Below, piece after piece: positions 26,708 through 36,548 of a stretch of 64,000 nucleotides of DNA. Source of the DNA: an uncultured Bacilli bacterium (GTDB taxonomy: Bacteria > Bacillota_I > Bacilli_A > RF39 > UBA660); contig CAKOZV010000004.1 of NCBI GenBank assembly GCA_934131695.1, positions 12,299-76,298 of the forward strand. The letters run 5' to 3'. The position numbers and the translations under genes were made by a program. Position 1 is the stretch's first letter. The number at the start of each line of letters is the position of its first letter. Under the pieces are notes generated by a model. It was not told the origin of the DNA. It saw only the letters and a list, made by a program, of their open reading frames with translations, and searched no databases.

Positions 26708-28894
26708 CTACATACTCTTCCTTTCTGAAATTTCTACCATCTTAGCATGATTAAGTCTCGTATCACCATGTACTCTTGAATAAGATAAATATCCATTCAT
26801 ACGATCAATCTTTGTAAGGTCATCACTTCCACATTTTGGACAGGTATCCATATCTAATTCCTCATGACCACAAACATTACAGTAAGAAAGTGATAAGTTA
26901 ACTCCTTCATAGAAACCTTTATCCATAGCTCTTTCAACATAAGTTTCCATCGCTTTTCTATTATAGTTTAAATTATAACGAACATACTGAATACGTCCAC
27001 CTTTAAATAACTCCCAAAATCTTCCTTCTAAATCTTGTTTTTGTATACCAGTAATATCTTCCCACACACCACAGTGGAAACTATTAGAAACATATTCTCT
27101 ATCAGATACTCCTTTAATAATACCATATTTCTTTCTAAACTGTTCAACTTGTGTACCACATAAACTTTCAGCTGGAGTTCCATAAATAGCATATAAAATT
27201 CCATCTTCTTTTTTAAACTCTTGCGTCTTATCATTAATATATCTCATAACTTCAAGAGCAAATTCACCATCTTCTACTAGACTTTTACCATTATATAACT
27301 CTTGTAATTCATTTAAAGCTGTTACTCCAAAAGAAGCAGTAGATGATTTTAAAATTGGTTCAATAGGCTCATTTGGTTTTAATCTACCTCCATAGAATCC
27401 TCCTTCACAGTAAGCAAGTGGATTAGTAGATGCTTTCTTCTTAGCTAGATAGTTATAAGTACGAATATGAATCTTACGAATCATTTCTAGATAATAATCA
27501 AGTACTTCATAGAAATCTTTTTGTTCTTCTCTAGACTTAGCTAAAATCATTGGTAAATTTAAAGAAATTGCTCCAATATTAAATCTTCCAATGAATACAG
27601 GTTGATCATCTTCATCAGCTGGTTCCATTCCACCTCTTTCAAACCAAGGAGATAAGAAAGCACGGCATCCCATCGGACTAATAATCTTTCCATATTTCTT
27701 AAACATTGAAGGAACATACCCTTCACCTGTTAATGATAAGTAATCAGGATACATTGTCTTACTACTACAGTCTAGAGCATCTTCAAATAGATAATGCATC
27801 TTACCACCTTCACCATGAAGATTTTTATCATATAAGAATACTAATTTTGGGAATAAAGTTGGCTTTCTATATCCTGGCTTTCCTTGTCCTTTTTGATGAG
27901 TTTTTAAAATAACTTCACTAATCATTTGTCCAAATCTATCTTCTTCATGTCCAAAAGTAAAAGTTACAAACGGATAATCCCCACGAGAAGAACCAACACT
28001 ATTTAATTTATATTCAATTCCTTGATAACCTTGTTCACATTCACGTCTTGTCTTTTTCCAAGCATATTCTTCAGCTTTTTCTGGATCTTCATTATTAGTT
28101 ATTTCCATATATTCATCATAATACTTATTATAACTTTTCTTAGCATATGGAGTTAGAATAGTATCAACTTCTGGTACTGTAAAGCCACCATATTGCATAG
28201 CTGCTGTATTGATAATTACATCTCCCATAACATCATAAGCAGTATCAAGGCTCTTTGGTTCATTGTACCATAAATTACCCATTTCAAAACCATCTTTCAT
28301 GACAGCTCCAACATCACATAAACAACAGTTCATAGTATCACGTCTAGCACTCATATCATGAACATAAATATAGCCATCTTCACAAGCTTCTATCTCAGCT
28401 TTTGTTAAGAAGAATTTCTTATATAATTCTTTATTTAAGTTACCATATACTAAACTTCTTTGGGTAGATACTAAAGCACTATCAGTATTAGAGTTTTCTT
28501 TATCTCCAATATAATTAATTGCTTGAGCTTTTTTATAAACTTTATCTAAGATATGTACAAAATCATTCTTATAGTTACGATATTCTCTATAACTTTTAGC
28601 TACTAATGGATTAACCTGTTCCAAAGCAGCTTCTACACAGTTATGAATTTGACTGACTTCAGCATCACTAGTTTGATTTTTTAATAAATCAATTACAATA
28701 TTAACAACTTCATCTTTTGCTTCATCAGTTAAATCAACCATTACTCTCTCAGCACTTTTTTCAATTGCACTTCTTATTTTTTCACCATCAAACGGTTGTT
28801 TAGTGCCATTCTTTTTTATAATATTAATAGGTGGATTTTTATATCTATTCTTTTTTTCCTTTCTCTCTCTTTTTACCTCTTTTACTTTCGCCAT
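26708..28894 (-). CDS. nrdD: Anaerobic (class III) ribonucleoside-triphosphate reductase
   Basis: The oxygen-sensitive enzyme making dNTPs from NTPs. In its 728 residues an N-terminal ATP-cone (IKKNGTKQPFDGEKIRSAIE, about 24-115) gives dATP/ATP control. The thiyl-radical cysteine is C410 in SPMGCRAFLSP, and GAISLNLP follows in the barrel. The C-terminal zinc finger CNVCGHEELDMDTCPKCG precedes the glycyl-radical Gly701 in RMNGYLSYSR. It is complete and has a promoter at 28940-28969. It heads the nrdD-nrdG-dut operon. Confidence 0.98.
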   Translation of the reverse strand: MAKVKEVKRERKEKKNRYKNPPINIIKKNGTKQPFDGEKIRSAIEKSAERVMVDLTDEAKDEVVNIVIDLLKNQTSDAEVSQIHNCVEAALEQVNPLVAKSYREYRNYKNDFVHILDKVYKKAQAINYIGDKENSNTDSALVSTQRSLVYGNLNKELYKKFFLTKAEIEACEDGYIYVHDMSARRDTMNCCLCDVGAVMKDGFEMGNLWYNEPKSLDTAYDVMGDVIINTAAMQYGGFTVPEVDTILTPYAKKSYNKYYDEYMEITNNEDPEKAEEYAWKKTRRECEQGYQGIEYKLNSVGSSRGDYPFVTFTFGHEEDRFGQMISEVILKTHQKGQGKPGYRKPTLFPKLVFLYDKNLHGEGGKMHYLFEDALDCSSKTMYPDYLSLTGEGYVPSMFKKYGKIISPMGCRAFLSPWFERGGMEPADEDDQPVFIGRFNIGAISLNLPMILAKSREEQKDFYEVLDYYLEMIRKIHIRTYNYLAKKKASTNPLAYCEGGFYGGRLKPNEPIEPILKSSTASFGVTALNELQELYNGKSLVEDGEFALEVMRYINDKTQEFKKEDGILYAIYGTPAESLCGTQVEQFRKKYGIIKGVSDREYVSNSFHCGVWEDITGIQKQDLEGRFWELFKGGRIQYVRYNLNYNRKAMETYVERAMDKGFYEGVNLSLSYCNVCGHEELDMDTCPKCGSDDLTKIDRMNGYLSYSRVHGDTRLNHAKMVEISERKSM

Positions 28895-29202
28895 TTTTTT
28901 ACACCTCTTTGTTTTCTTATTTATTCATTCGACAACTCGATTATACGCATCTTTTTTAGTTAAATGCAATAGTTTTTATTATTTTTATATTTTTATTTTT
29001 GTTCGATTTACATATTATTTAGTTAAAAAAACATTTTATGTCTTTTAAACATATTTTTGCTTTCATCCTTTATTTATAAGGATTTTAAAGAAAATGAATT
29101 TTATTTTTTTAAGATGTTTTTTTTGAGTATTTTTTTAAATCATTGATTTTATAAGCATTTACAAGTATAATTAATATAGAAAAAAGGGAGTGTAAATTAT
29201 AT
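28895..29202. promoter_or_regulatory. Divergent regulatory region between nrdD and the ATP-cone paralogue
   Basis: This 308-nt AT-rich gap holds back-to-back promoters. For nrdD (minus) TTGCAT 28964-28969, 18 nt and TATAAT 28940-28945. For the plus-strand gene TTGATT 29143-29148, 17 nt and TATAAT 29166-29171. I looked for tandem NrdR boxes and found no convincing match. Nothing else is recognised between them. Confidence 0.6.
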
Positions 29203-31155
29203 ATGATAAATATGTCAACATTTGACACTTTAACAGTTGTCAAAAGAAGTGGTCAAAGAACTAGTTTTCAAGGTGAAAAAATAGCTCTTGCTATTCAAAA
29301 AGCCTTCCATTCACTAGATATACCTTATAAAGATGAAGATGTTAATAAAGTATATTCTAAGGTACTTAAAAAGATAGAGAAAGAATATAAAGATAGAAAA
29401 ACAATAAATATTGAAAATATTCAAGATTTAATTGAAGAGGTGTTAAAAGAGAATAACTTTGAAGATGTTTATCTTGCCTTTTCTACCTATAGAGAACATA
29501 GAAATGCTTCAAGATCTGCTTTTGTTATGAAACAACAACATAAGTTTTTAAAAGCTATTGAAAGACTTGGTCTAGATAATATTGATGATAACTTAAAGGA
29601 ACGTCCTAATTCATTTCTATTACAGTTTGGAGAAACTATCTCATCAGAGTTTGCTAAAGCTTATTTACTAGATACTAAAACAGTAAGATGCCAAGATGCT
29701 GGAATATTTAATCTTCATTCAATAGAAACTATACCATTTGGTATGATAGCAACCTGTGATGTAGACCTTATTGAGCTTGCTACCCTTGATACTGATTTTG
29801 CCAAAGAGTTAAATTCTATAGACAAAATTAATACCTATCTAAATAGAATCAAATTATATCTAGATAGTCTTAGTAAAGAAGTATATCAAAGTATCTCGTT
29901 AATTAATTTTGACTTAGTCTTAGAAAATGTCATACTTAAAGAATTTAAATCAATCTTAAAGGAATATATAGATATATATTTAGATGCTAATTATTTAGCT
30001 AATTATCTAACTATAACAGGTATTGATAACATAACATCATTTGATATAACCCCCGCCTACTTTGCTATAGATAATGATACACCTTTATATTTAGCGTTTT
30101 CTACTATTATTAAGAAAGCTAAACTAAAGTGTGAGAAAAATTTTACTTCTTCTTTAAAGATTTTCTTTAGGACAATATCTTTTCCACTAGCAATAAACTT
30201 TGGAACTAATAATTCTATTAAGGATTTAATAATAAAATCACTAGTAAATAATAAATATATAGAATATTACTATCAAGGAGAAATGACTGAAGAGATTGCC
30301 ACTACTATGCTTAACTACTCTAATTTATATTTTATTAATAAAGACGCTTCTTTTAATAAAGCTATTAAAGAAAATGTTAACTATGGTTACAATTCTCTAA
30401 GGGTTATAGAAGATAATACTACTATTGATAAAAAGATTATTGGTGGTAAAGGTAATATATCTTGTATATCTATTAATCTAGTTAGAATAGCCCTTAAAAG
30501 TAAGAATACAAAGACCAAAGAGACTGATTATAGATTATTCTACCAAGAACTAGAAAAAGTACTAAAACAAGCGAAAGATGCCCTTTTAGAAAGATTTGAA
30601 CTACAAGTAGATAAAACTATTCTTCACTTTCCAACTTTATATCAGTTAGGTACTTGGCATGATGGAGAAAAGTTAAAGGATAAGGATAGATTAAGAAAAC
30701 TACTAAAGCATGGTACCCTAGCCTTTCATATAGTTGGTATATCAGAAGCAATTTACACTTTAACTGGAAATAAGGATGAAGAAATAACTTTTAATCTAGC
30801 TAAAGATATCTTAAAATTCATGCAAAAAAAGATAGATAATTATAGTGAACAGAATAATCTGAACTTTGTTTTAACCACTTATAATGATACAAACATAGAA
30901 ACAGAGTTTAAAAAGCAAGATGCTGCTATATTTGGTAAAATAAAAGATGTTACTAACAAAGATAAATATTTAGAAGGTATTACTCTTCCTATAAGTGATT
31001 TGAAACAAGCAAGTCTGCAAAAATACCTATTAGGAGGTTCTTCCTTAGGAATAGTAGTAAAAGATGAAAAACAATTATTAAATAAGTATCAATTTCTAAA
31101 AGATAACAATATAGGATGTTTTAATGTAAAAAGAAAAGAGCTATCAATCAAATAG
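29203..31155 (+). CDS. ATP-cone protein resembling a catalytically dead class III RNR
   Basis: A 650-residue protein with an N-terminal ATP-cone (VVKRSGQRTSFQGEKIALAI, about 12-105) like NrdD. The body keeps faint NrdD landmarks: GGKGNISCISINLVRIAL where NrdD has GRFNIGAISLNLP, and HGTLAFHIVGISEAIYTLTG, a GFIGLAE-type segment. The position of the radical cysteine (MGCR in NrdD) appears as GYNSLRV, and the zinc finger and glycyl-radical tail are absent. It should bind nucleotides but not reduce them. Divergent from nrdD across a shared regulatory region, it may be a regulator or decoy subunit; this is inference. The ATG follows GGGAG at a long 12-nt spacing. Confidence 0.75.
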   Translation: MINMSTFDTLTVVKRSGQRTSFQGEKIALAIQKAFHSLDIPYKDEDVNKVYSKVLKKIEKEYKDRKTINIENIQDLIEEVLKENNFEDVYLAFSTYREHRNASRSAFVMKQQHKFLKAIERLGLDNIDDNLKERPNSFLLQFGETISSEFAKAYLLDTKTVRCQDAGIFNLHSIETIPFGMIATCDVDLIELATLDTDFAKELNSIDKINTYLNRIKLYLDSLSKEVYQSISLINFDLVLENVILKEFKSILKEYIDIYLDANYLANYLTITGIDNITSFDITPAYFAIDNDTPLYLAFSTIIKKAKLKCEKNFTSSLKIFFRTISFPLAINFGTNNSIKDLIIKSLVNNKYIEYYYQGEMTEEIATTMLNYSNLYFINKDASFNKAIKENVNYGYNSLRVIEDNTTIDKKIIGGKGNISCISINLVRIALKSKNTKTKETDYRLFYQELEKVLKQAKDALLERFELQVDKTILHFPTLYQLGTWHDGEKLKDKDRLRKLLKHGTLAFHIVGISEAIYTLTGNKDEEITFNLAKDILKFMQKKIDNYSEQNNLNFVLTTYNDTNIETEFKKQDAAIFGKIKDVTNKDKYLEGITLPISDLKQASLQKYLLGGSSLGIVVKDEKQLLNKYQFLKDNNIGCFNVKRKELSIK

Positions 31156-31162
31156 TTCTTTT
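31134..31162. terminator. Bidirectional terminator
   Basis: AAAAGAGCTAT and ATAGTTCTTTT pair with one G-U between two converging genes. Confidence 0.7.
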
Positions 31163-31901
31163 ACTTTACTCTAAGTGAAGTTGTATTAGATGGACCTATT
31201 CCATATTTATTTGCAAAAAATTCTTTCTTCTCCATCAAAGACTCAACAAAATATTCATTATTCTTAAGTCTTCCTAATGATAAAAAGCCTTCATATCGTT
31301 TTGTCTCGCCTCTGTCATCATACTCACATATTATTTCATCTATCGTTTTATCATCTAATGATTTTAAATGAGTAATACTTGCTTTATTAGGAGATATACC
31401 ACTTCTATTAAAGTAATATTCTCCTATATAAAGATTATCATAATCATTTTTAGTAATAGTTGCCTGATTACCCATAATAAGTTTGTCATCAATAGTCAAA
31501 AACATTTTTTCTTTTCGTTCCATTGTAGGATAAAAGCCACAACAACTAAGTTTCTTTTCTACCCTATCCTGCTTTTCTTTTGAAGAGAAGTTTTTAAAGG
31601 TTAAACTTCCCATTTTAATACTACCAACCATTATCTGGTGTATAGTATCAGCATTAGAAAAGTCAATTTTTATCTTACCAATATTTTCTTTTATATAAGT
31701 TAAAATAGTTGCAAAAAAGCTCTGATTTATTTCTTCTTTTTTAAAACCAGTTAATAAATAAAGACATAATTCAGTAAGATCATTATAATCATCTTCTTCA
31801 AATTCGCTTAAATGTTCATTAATATAGTCACACGTTTGATTTAGCAAATCTATACCTTTTTTACTTTCTACTTTTTTTTCAAGTGGTATAACTCTTCTCA
31901 T
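31161..31901 (-). CDS. Protein of unknown function
   Basis: I do not recognise this soluble 246-residue protein. The first half is helical and acidic (LLNQTCDYINEHLSEFEEDD). The second half has short beta-like strands (MFLTIDDKLIMGNQATI; LYIGEYYFNR). It contains a Cys-Cys pair (SCCGFYP) but no clear metal motif. The start follows GGGGAG. It lies just downstream of htrA with a 14-nt gap, so it probably shares the Abi-htrA transcript. Confidence 0.55.
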   Translation of the reverse strand: MRRVIPLEKKVESKKGIDLLNQTCDYINEHLSEFEEDDYNDLTELCLYLLTGFKKEEINQSFFATILTYIKENIGKIKIDFSNADTIHQIMVGSIKMGSLTFKNFSSKEKQDRVEKKLSCCGFYPTMERKEKMFLTIDDKLIMGNQATITKNDYDNLYIGEYYFNRSGISPNKASITHLKSLDDKTIDEIICEYDDRGETKRYEGFLSLGRLKNNEYFVESLMEKKEFFANKYGIGPSNTTSLRVK

Positions 31902-31915
31902 AATAAATTCTCCCC

Positions 31916-33049
31916 TTATTCACTTTTTGATAATACAGCTTTAGTTTCATGTTCTTTACCATCACGTAAGTAAGTAAGTGTAATTGTATCTCCTGGAGCA
32001 TATTTATATAATTCGTAACGAAGATATGCCGCATTTTCTACTTCTTCTCCATTAAGTTTAGTAATAATATCTCCTTCTTTTAAGTCTGATTTAGAAGCAC
32101 CAGTACCACTTACTATTCCTGCTACTACTACTCCAGTTTTAACATCATTTGGAATATTATAATTGCTACCAAAACGAGATTGTTTAACATCAGATACGTT
32201 TACCATTTGTACTCCTAATTGAGGCCATTTAATTTCTTCTCCTTTTTCTAGAGTTTCAATCTTAGACATAGCATATTCAATTGGAATAGCAAATCCCATA
32301 CCTTCTATTTCTTCTTTAACTAATTTCATAGAAATAACACCAATTACTTCTCCATTAGAATTCATAAGTGGTCCACCACTATTACCTGGATTAATTGAAG
32401 CATCTGTTTGTAAAACTTTCATAACCCAGTCCCCTGAACTAGTTCCATAACCATTACTACTTGTACTAACAGTTACCATTCTATCTTTTCCAGCTAAATG
32501 ACCAGTAGAAACACTTCCTTGATATTCATTACTAACAGGTGTACCAATAGTAAATACTAAATCTCCTAGTTTACTATTTTCACTAGTACCAATAGATAAT
32601 ACTGTTAAATCTTTATTCTTTTTAATTCTAATTACAGCAATATCAACATAGCTATCACTACCTAATACTTCAGCATCTAACTCTTCTTCTTTACTAATTA
32701 CTACTGTTACTTTATTATTACCATCAATTACATGATGATTAGTTATAAGATAATCATATTTATCATCTTCTTTATAGACAAATCCAGTACCAAATCCAGC
32801 TAATTCATTATTTTGATAATTTCTAACAATAACAACACCATCATATACTTTAGATACTGATTGACTAATTCCTGAACCATCTACTAATACTTTAGTACAG
32901 TTTTTACTACTACAAGTAGCACCTCCACTACTAGTAGTTCCTTTAGATGAAGTAGTTAAGTTACCATTTACTACTACATAAGTTAAAACTCCTCCTAAAA
33001 TAAAAGCTACAATTATTAAAATACTATCTTTAAGTTTATCAATTTTCAT
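31916..33049 (-). CDS. htrA: HtrA/DegP-type membrane-anchored serine protease
   Basis: A quality-control protease outside the membrane. The 377 residues have a transmembrane helix at 8-28, a Ser/Thr-rich linker with a Cys46/Cys51 pair, then a trypsin-like domain with the triad His106 (TNHHVID), Asp135 (YVDIAVI) and Ser223 (NPGNSGGPL). One PDZ domain follows (about 275-375, with VVAGIVSGTGASKSDLKEGD). Length and order match Gram-positive HtrA. It overlaps the upstream Abi-like gene by 11 nt, an unusual coupling. Confidence 0.93.
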   Translation of the reverse strand: MKIDKLKDSILIIVAFILGGVLTYVVVNGNLTTSSKGTTSSGGATCSSKNCTKVLVDGSGISQSVSKVYDGVVIVRNYQNNELAGFGTGFVYKEDDKYDYLITNHHVIDGNNKVTVVISKEEELDAEVLGSDSYVDIAVIRIKKNKDLTVLSIGTSENSKLGDLVFTIGTPVSNEYQGSVSTGHLAGKDRMVTVSTSSNGYGTSSGDWVMKVLQTDASINPGNSGGPLMNSNGEVIGVISMKLVKEEIEGMGFAIPIEYAMSKIETLEKGEEIKWPQLGVQMVNVSDVKQSRFGSNYNIPNDVKTGVVVAGIVSGTGASKSDLKEGDIITKLNGEEVENAAYLRYELYKYAPGDTITLTYLRDGKEHETKAVLSKSE

Positions 33050-33995
33050 CTAATTCATAACTCCTTTCAATTTTTTCAATTTGTTCAAAGTTAGTAGGAA
33101 AGCCCATTCGTTTTAAAACATCCTCTACTTTAATTGTATGTAGGTTATAAGATAAATTATTTATCTCTCTTTCTAATTCTAACATCATATTTTTAAATTC
33201 TTCTTCACTTAGCATATCTTTCATGATAATTACTAATGCAAAGACATCATTTTTACCTTGAACATAACCTTCATCATCTTCTTCTATATTTAAAAGTTTA
33301 TGATAAATGGTATTAGGTATGACTTTTTGTGTTCTATTCTCATATAGGATATCTTCATGAGCACATAAATTACGATAGTTAGATAATATTGGTAGATAAG
33401 TTAGCATCGTAGAAACATTTAAATGATAGATATCACAAATCTTCTTTTGATCTTCATACTTTAAAATAGAAAATAATTCTCCAACTATACCAAAGGATAA
33501 AACTTTTACTAATATCCACAAAGGTACATAACCATAATTCATCATATAATGACTAGTAGCAGTATGCTCTCTACCATTAACTCTTATCTGCCTTTTCATC
33601 TTATGAATTAAATCATTAACCTGTCTTGATTTAGTTTTATCTTGAGTAAAATTCTTAGCTTTCAAATAATCTTTTTCTCTATAACCATATCGTTTAGATA
33701 ACTGATAGGAAAAAATTGATTTTAGATTATTTTCAATGATAAGTAAATTCTTAAAGAAAACATTTCTAATTCCACGATCAAACAAAAAGATACTATATAA
33801 TTCCTCAAAGGTAGCCCCTTCTAAAAATCTTTTATCTTTCATACTTTTCATCAAAGGATAACGATAACCATTTAAGAAGAAATAATTTTCTCTAAGTAAT
33901 ACCCACTTAGCAAAGTCTGGATCATCGATAGTAAGTCCTTTATATTTCATTATTTCAATTTGTTCTTCTAGGTTTTTAAACTGTTTTTCTATCAT
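33039..33995 (-). CDS. Abi_2 (AbiD/AbiF-like) HEPN protein
   Basis: A 318-residue protein matching the Abi_2 family: the N-terminal KWVLLRENYFFLNGYRYPL region, FLFDRGIRNVFFKNLLIIENNLKS in the middle and, near residue 212, RNLCAH, the RX4H motif of HEPN-fold RNases. Abi_2 proteins give phage abortive infection in lactococci; many are of unknown role. It is co-transcribed with and overlaps htrA. Its stop is TGA immediately followed in frame by TAA. It is not embedded in a defence island here. Confidence 0.82.
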   Translation of the reverse strand: MIEKQFKNLEEQIEIMKYKGLTIDDPDFAKWVLLRENYFFLNGYRYPLMKSMKDKRFLEGATFEELYSIFLFDRGIRNVFFKNLLIIENNLKSIFSYQLSKRYGYREKDYLKAKNFTQDKTKSRQVNDLIHKMKRQIRVNGREHTATSHYMMNYGYVPLWILVKVLSFGIVGELFSILKYEDQKKICDIYHLNVSTMLTYLPILSNYRNLCAHEDILYENRTQKVIPNTIYHKLLNIEEDDEGYVQGKNDVFALVIIMKDMLSEEEFKNMMLELEREINNLSYNLHTIKVEDVLKRMGFPTNFEQIEKIERSYELDEN

Positions 33996-34096
33996 CTTTC
34001 CACCTACCTAGGGTAATTATACCACATAACTACTTAAAAAAATATGAATTTTTGATGAAAATATATGATATACTTTTGTAAAGGATGTGGTAAAAG

Positions 34097-35077
34097 ATGC
34101 CGGCAACAGTTACTCATGCTTATTTTGGTATGGACGTTTACAACAATTTACCTATTGGCCTAAAAGAATTATTAATGGATGAGAAAAAAAGTATTAGAAT
34201 GTTTGCTCAAGGAATGGACCCTTTCTTTTTTTATCATAAAATTTCTTTAAAGAATGGCAAAAAACAACAAGACTTTGCTCTTTATTTTCATACTAATAAA
34301 ACTAGAGAGTTTTTTATAAATTTAGTTAACTATATAAGATATAATGATTACTATCAAGTTCCTGATGTGATGGCCTATCTTTATGGTTTCATCTCCCACT
34401 ATGTCTTAGATAGTACTATTCATCCTTATGTTTTTTATAAGACTGGTGAATTTATAAAAGGTAATAAAGAAACTTATAAGTATAAGGGATTACATCACAA
34501 TATGGAAGTATTTATTGATAATTATCTAATAAGTAAACGGGAAAAAGGTAAGGTCTACTCTTTTCCCTTATATGATTTTTGTTTTGATTTTACACCTTTT
34601 TCTAAAGAACTTGAGGAAGTAATTGACTATGCATTCAAAGAAACATTTGGTATAACTGAAATGAGTAAATTCTACAAGCAAGCTTTAAAGGATATGCATT
34701 TTGCTCTTAAGTATTTTAGATATGATAAAACAGGTATTAAAAAATGTGTCTACACAGTTTGTGAAAAGATAACACCTAAGACAATGTTTCCATTCTCAAC
34801 TATCTCTTATCATGTATCTCTAACAGATAAAAGAAATTATTTAAATAATGATCATACTAAATGGAATCATCCTTGTCTAAAAAGAGAAAAACATGAAGAT
34901 AGTTTTGATGAATTGTATGATAAAGCACTAGAAGAAGCTTTAAGTATTATAAAGAAAGTTAACTACTATATAAAAGATACTAAGAAAGTAGACTTAAACA
35001 AGGTATTTAAAAATCTATCTTATAAAACTGGTAAAGATTGTGACAAAGATTATGAATTAAAATATTTTGAATTTTAG
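34097..35077 (+). CDS. Zinc-dependent phospholipase C-like protein
   Basis: A 326-residue protein of the Zn_dep_PLPC fold. It opens MPATVTHAYFGMDVYNNLP with the conserved early histidine, then has FAQGMDPFFF, the FISHYVLDSTIHPY motif (two His and Asp as zinc ligands) and HHNMEVFIDNYL. The family includes clostridial alpha-toxin catalytic domains, but this protein lacks a signal peptide and the C-terminal lipid-binding domain. It is probably an intracellular enzyme rather than a toxin. The ribosome binding site is AAAGGATG. Confidence 0.82.
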   Translation: MPATVTHAYFGMDVYNNLPIGLKELLMDEKKSIRMFAQGMDPFFFYHKISLKNGKKQQDFALYFHTNKTREFFINLVNYIRYNDYYQVPDVMAYLYGFISHYVLDSTIHPYVFYKTGEFIKGNKETYKYKGLHHNMEVFIDNYLISKREKGKVYSFPLYDFCFDFTPFSKELEEVIDYAFKETFGITEMSKFYKQALKDMHFALKYFRYDKTGIKKCVYTVCEKITPKTMFPFSTISYHVSLTDKRNYLNNDHTKWNHPCLKREKHEDSFDELYDKALEEALSIIKKVNYYIKDTKKVDLNKVFKNLSYKTGKDCDKDYELKYFEF

Positions 35078-35123
35078 AGTATAAATAGATAATTTTTAGA
35101 AATACTATCTACTAGGTGATATA

Positions 35124-36140
35124 ATGCTAGAAAAATACAAGGTAGTAAAGGAAAAGAATGAAGATGTTTTATATTTATACTTATCTATGAATTATGAATT
35201 TGCTAAAGATTTAGATGATTATAATCTAGACAATTTAGATAAGAACTGGTTAATTAATCAAAGAATTCAATTTAATGGCAATAAAGTAGTTATCTTTGTA
35301 GATGGTATTCCTACTAAAGTAGTATTATTAAATGATAATGATAAAATTATGTCTGACAAAGATATTATTCTGACTCTTGATACTGATGATAAAATATCTT
35401 TAGATAAACTACTTTTAAGCATCTTGTTTAGTAACATTACTATTTTCTTAGAAGAAGAAGCTTTAAAAGCTATAATTATTCTTTATCGTAGTGAGCTGAT
35501 TAAAAGGTATAGAAATAAAGAAAAGATATCTAAAGATAATCATCACTTTTCTTATGTTAATTTAAACTATTACAAATTACTTTATCCAAATACTTACAAG
35601 ATGTATGAGACTTTATTTAAAAAGGTAATAAAATCTACTGACGGAGAATATCTAGTGTATAACAAAGAACCAATAGAAGCTTACATTCACTTAGTAAGTA
35701 ATGGTTACACAGAGACTAATAGTAATATCCCTTATTTAAAACAAACAGAAAGTCTTTGGGATTTAGCATATCCTAATTATATGAATCAAAAATACTTTTC
35801 AGTAGAAGAAATAAGAAAAAGATTAAATATCAAAGATAATAATATTAATATTGAAATTAAACAGTTAAGTCCTAGTAATAGAATTTTAAAATTACAAGTA
35901 AATGATAAGATTTTCAATTCACTTGATTTAATGACTAGCCTAGATTTACCTTCTGCTGATATTACTATTCTTGTCTTAAAACAAGGATTTACTTTTATTA
36001 CTAGAGGGATTGGTAACGGTTATGGATTAAGTATCGTTGGTGCAAACGCTCTAGCTAAACTTGATTGTAACTATAAACAAATATTAGGATACTATTTTCA
36101 GAATGTAGTATTATATACTAAGGAAGAGTCTAAAATATAG
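35124..36140 (+). CDS. Degenerate SpoIID/LytB-like protein, not secreted
   Basis: A 338-residue protein whose two best-conserved blocks match SpoIID/LytB: LEEEALKAIIILYRSELIKR aligns with the EALKAQAVAARTYA helix, and RGIGNGYGLSIVGANALAKL aligns with GRGWGHGVGMSQYGA, followed by the C-terminal NYKQILGYYFQNVVLY. SpoIID is a lytic transglycosylase of sporulation. Here the catalytic glutamate region before the first block reads LFSNIT with no Glu, and GHG has become GNG. There is no signal peptide. It is likely inactive as a glycan lyase. It follows the phospholipase-like gene with its own AGGTGA site. Confidence 0.72.
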   Translation: MLEKYKVVKEKNEDVLYLYLSMNYEFAKDLDDYNLDNLDKNWLINQRIQFNGNKVVIFVDGIPTKVVLLNDNDKIMSDKDIILTLDTDDKISLDKLLLSILFSNITIFLEEEALKAIIILYRSELIKRYRNKEKISKDNHHFSYVNLNYYKLLYPNTYKMYETLFKKVIKSTDGEYLVYNKEPIEAYIHLVSNGYTETNSNIPYLKQTESLWDLAYPNYMNQKYFSVEEIRKRLNIKDNNINIEIKQLSPSNRILKLQVNDKIFNSLDLMTSLDLPSADITILVLKQGFTFITRGIGNGYGLSIVGANALAKLDCNYKQILGYYFQNVVLYTKEESKI

Positions 36141-36150
36141 ATTCTTTTTT
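36124..36150. terminator. Bidirectional terminator after the SpoIID-like gene
   Basis: AAGAGTCTA (36124-36132) and TAGATTCTT (36138-36146) with one G-U and six T. It overlaps the 3' end of dinD on the other strand. Confidence 0.7.
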
Positions 36151-36548
36151 ATTTTAGTTGCTTCTTATTTCTTTCTAAATCTTTTAATGACCTCTTAGGA
36201 GTTGGCAATTTTTCTGGCATAGTTCCACCATTTTTAGCAATAACCTCTCTAATATTTTTTCCAATATTATAATGTGTTTCATTAGCTGCTTGCTCACTAG
36301 ATATATTATCTTTTTTTAGTTTTGCCTCAGTCTGACTAATTCTAAAAAGATTAGCTATTAACTCTTCACTACCCATATTATCCAAAATATCTTCTCTATA
36401 TCTTAATTTTTTTCTTTTAGCAATATCATCAGCAGTTTCACCATTATACAATCCCCTATATCCAGCATTATGAAATTTATCAAAGTTTTTAACACTACAG
36501 TTTTTAGCAGTTTGATTTAAAGACTAGTTACCTCTTCTAGTCAAACTT

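Noticed and set aside
28895..29202. Possible NrdR boxes or riboswitch between nrdD and the ATP-cone gene
   Set aside because: The sequence is very AT-rich and I could not find two matches to the NrdR consensus or any conserved RNA structure.
34097..35077. Secreted phospholipase C toxin
   Set aside because: No signal peptide and no C-terminal membrane-binding domain.
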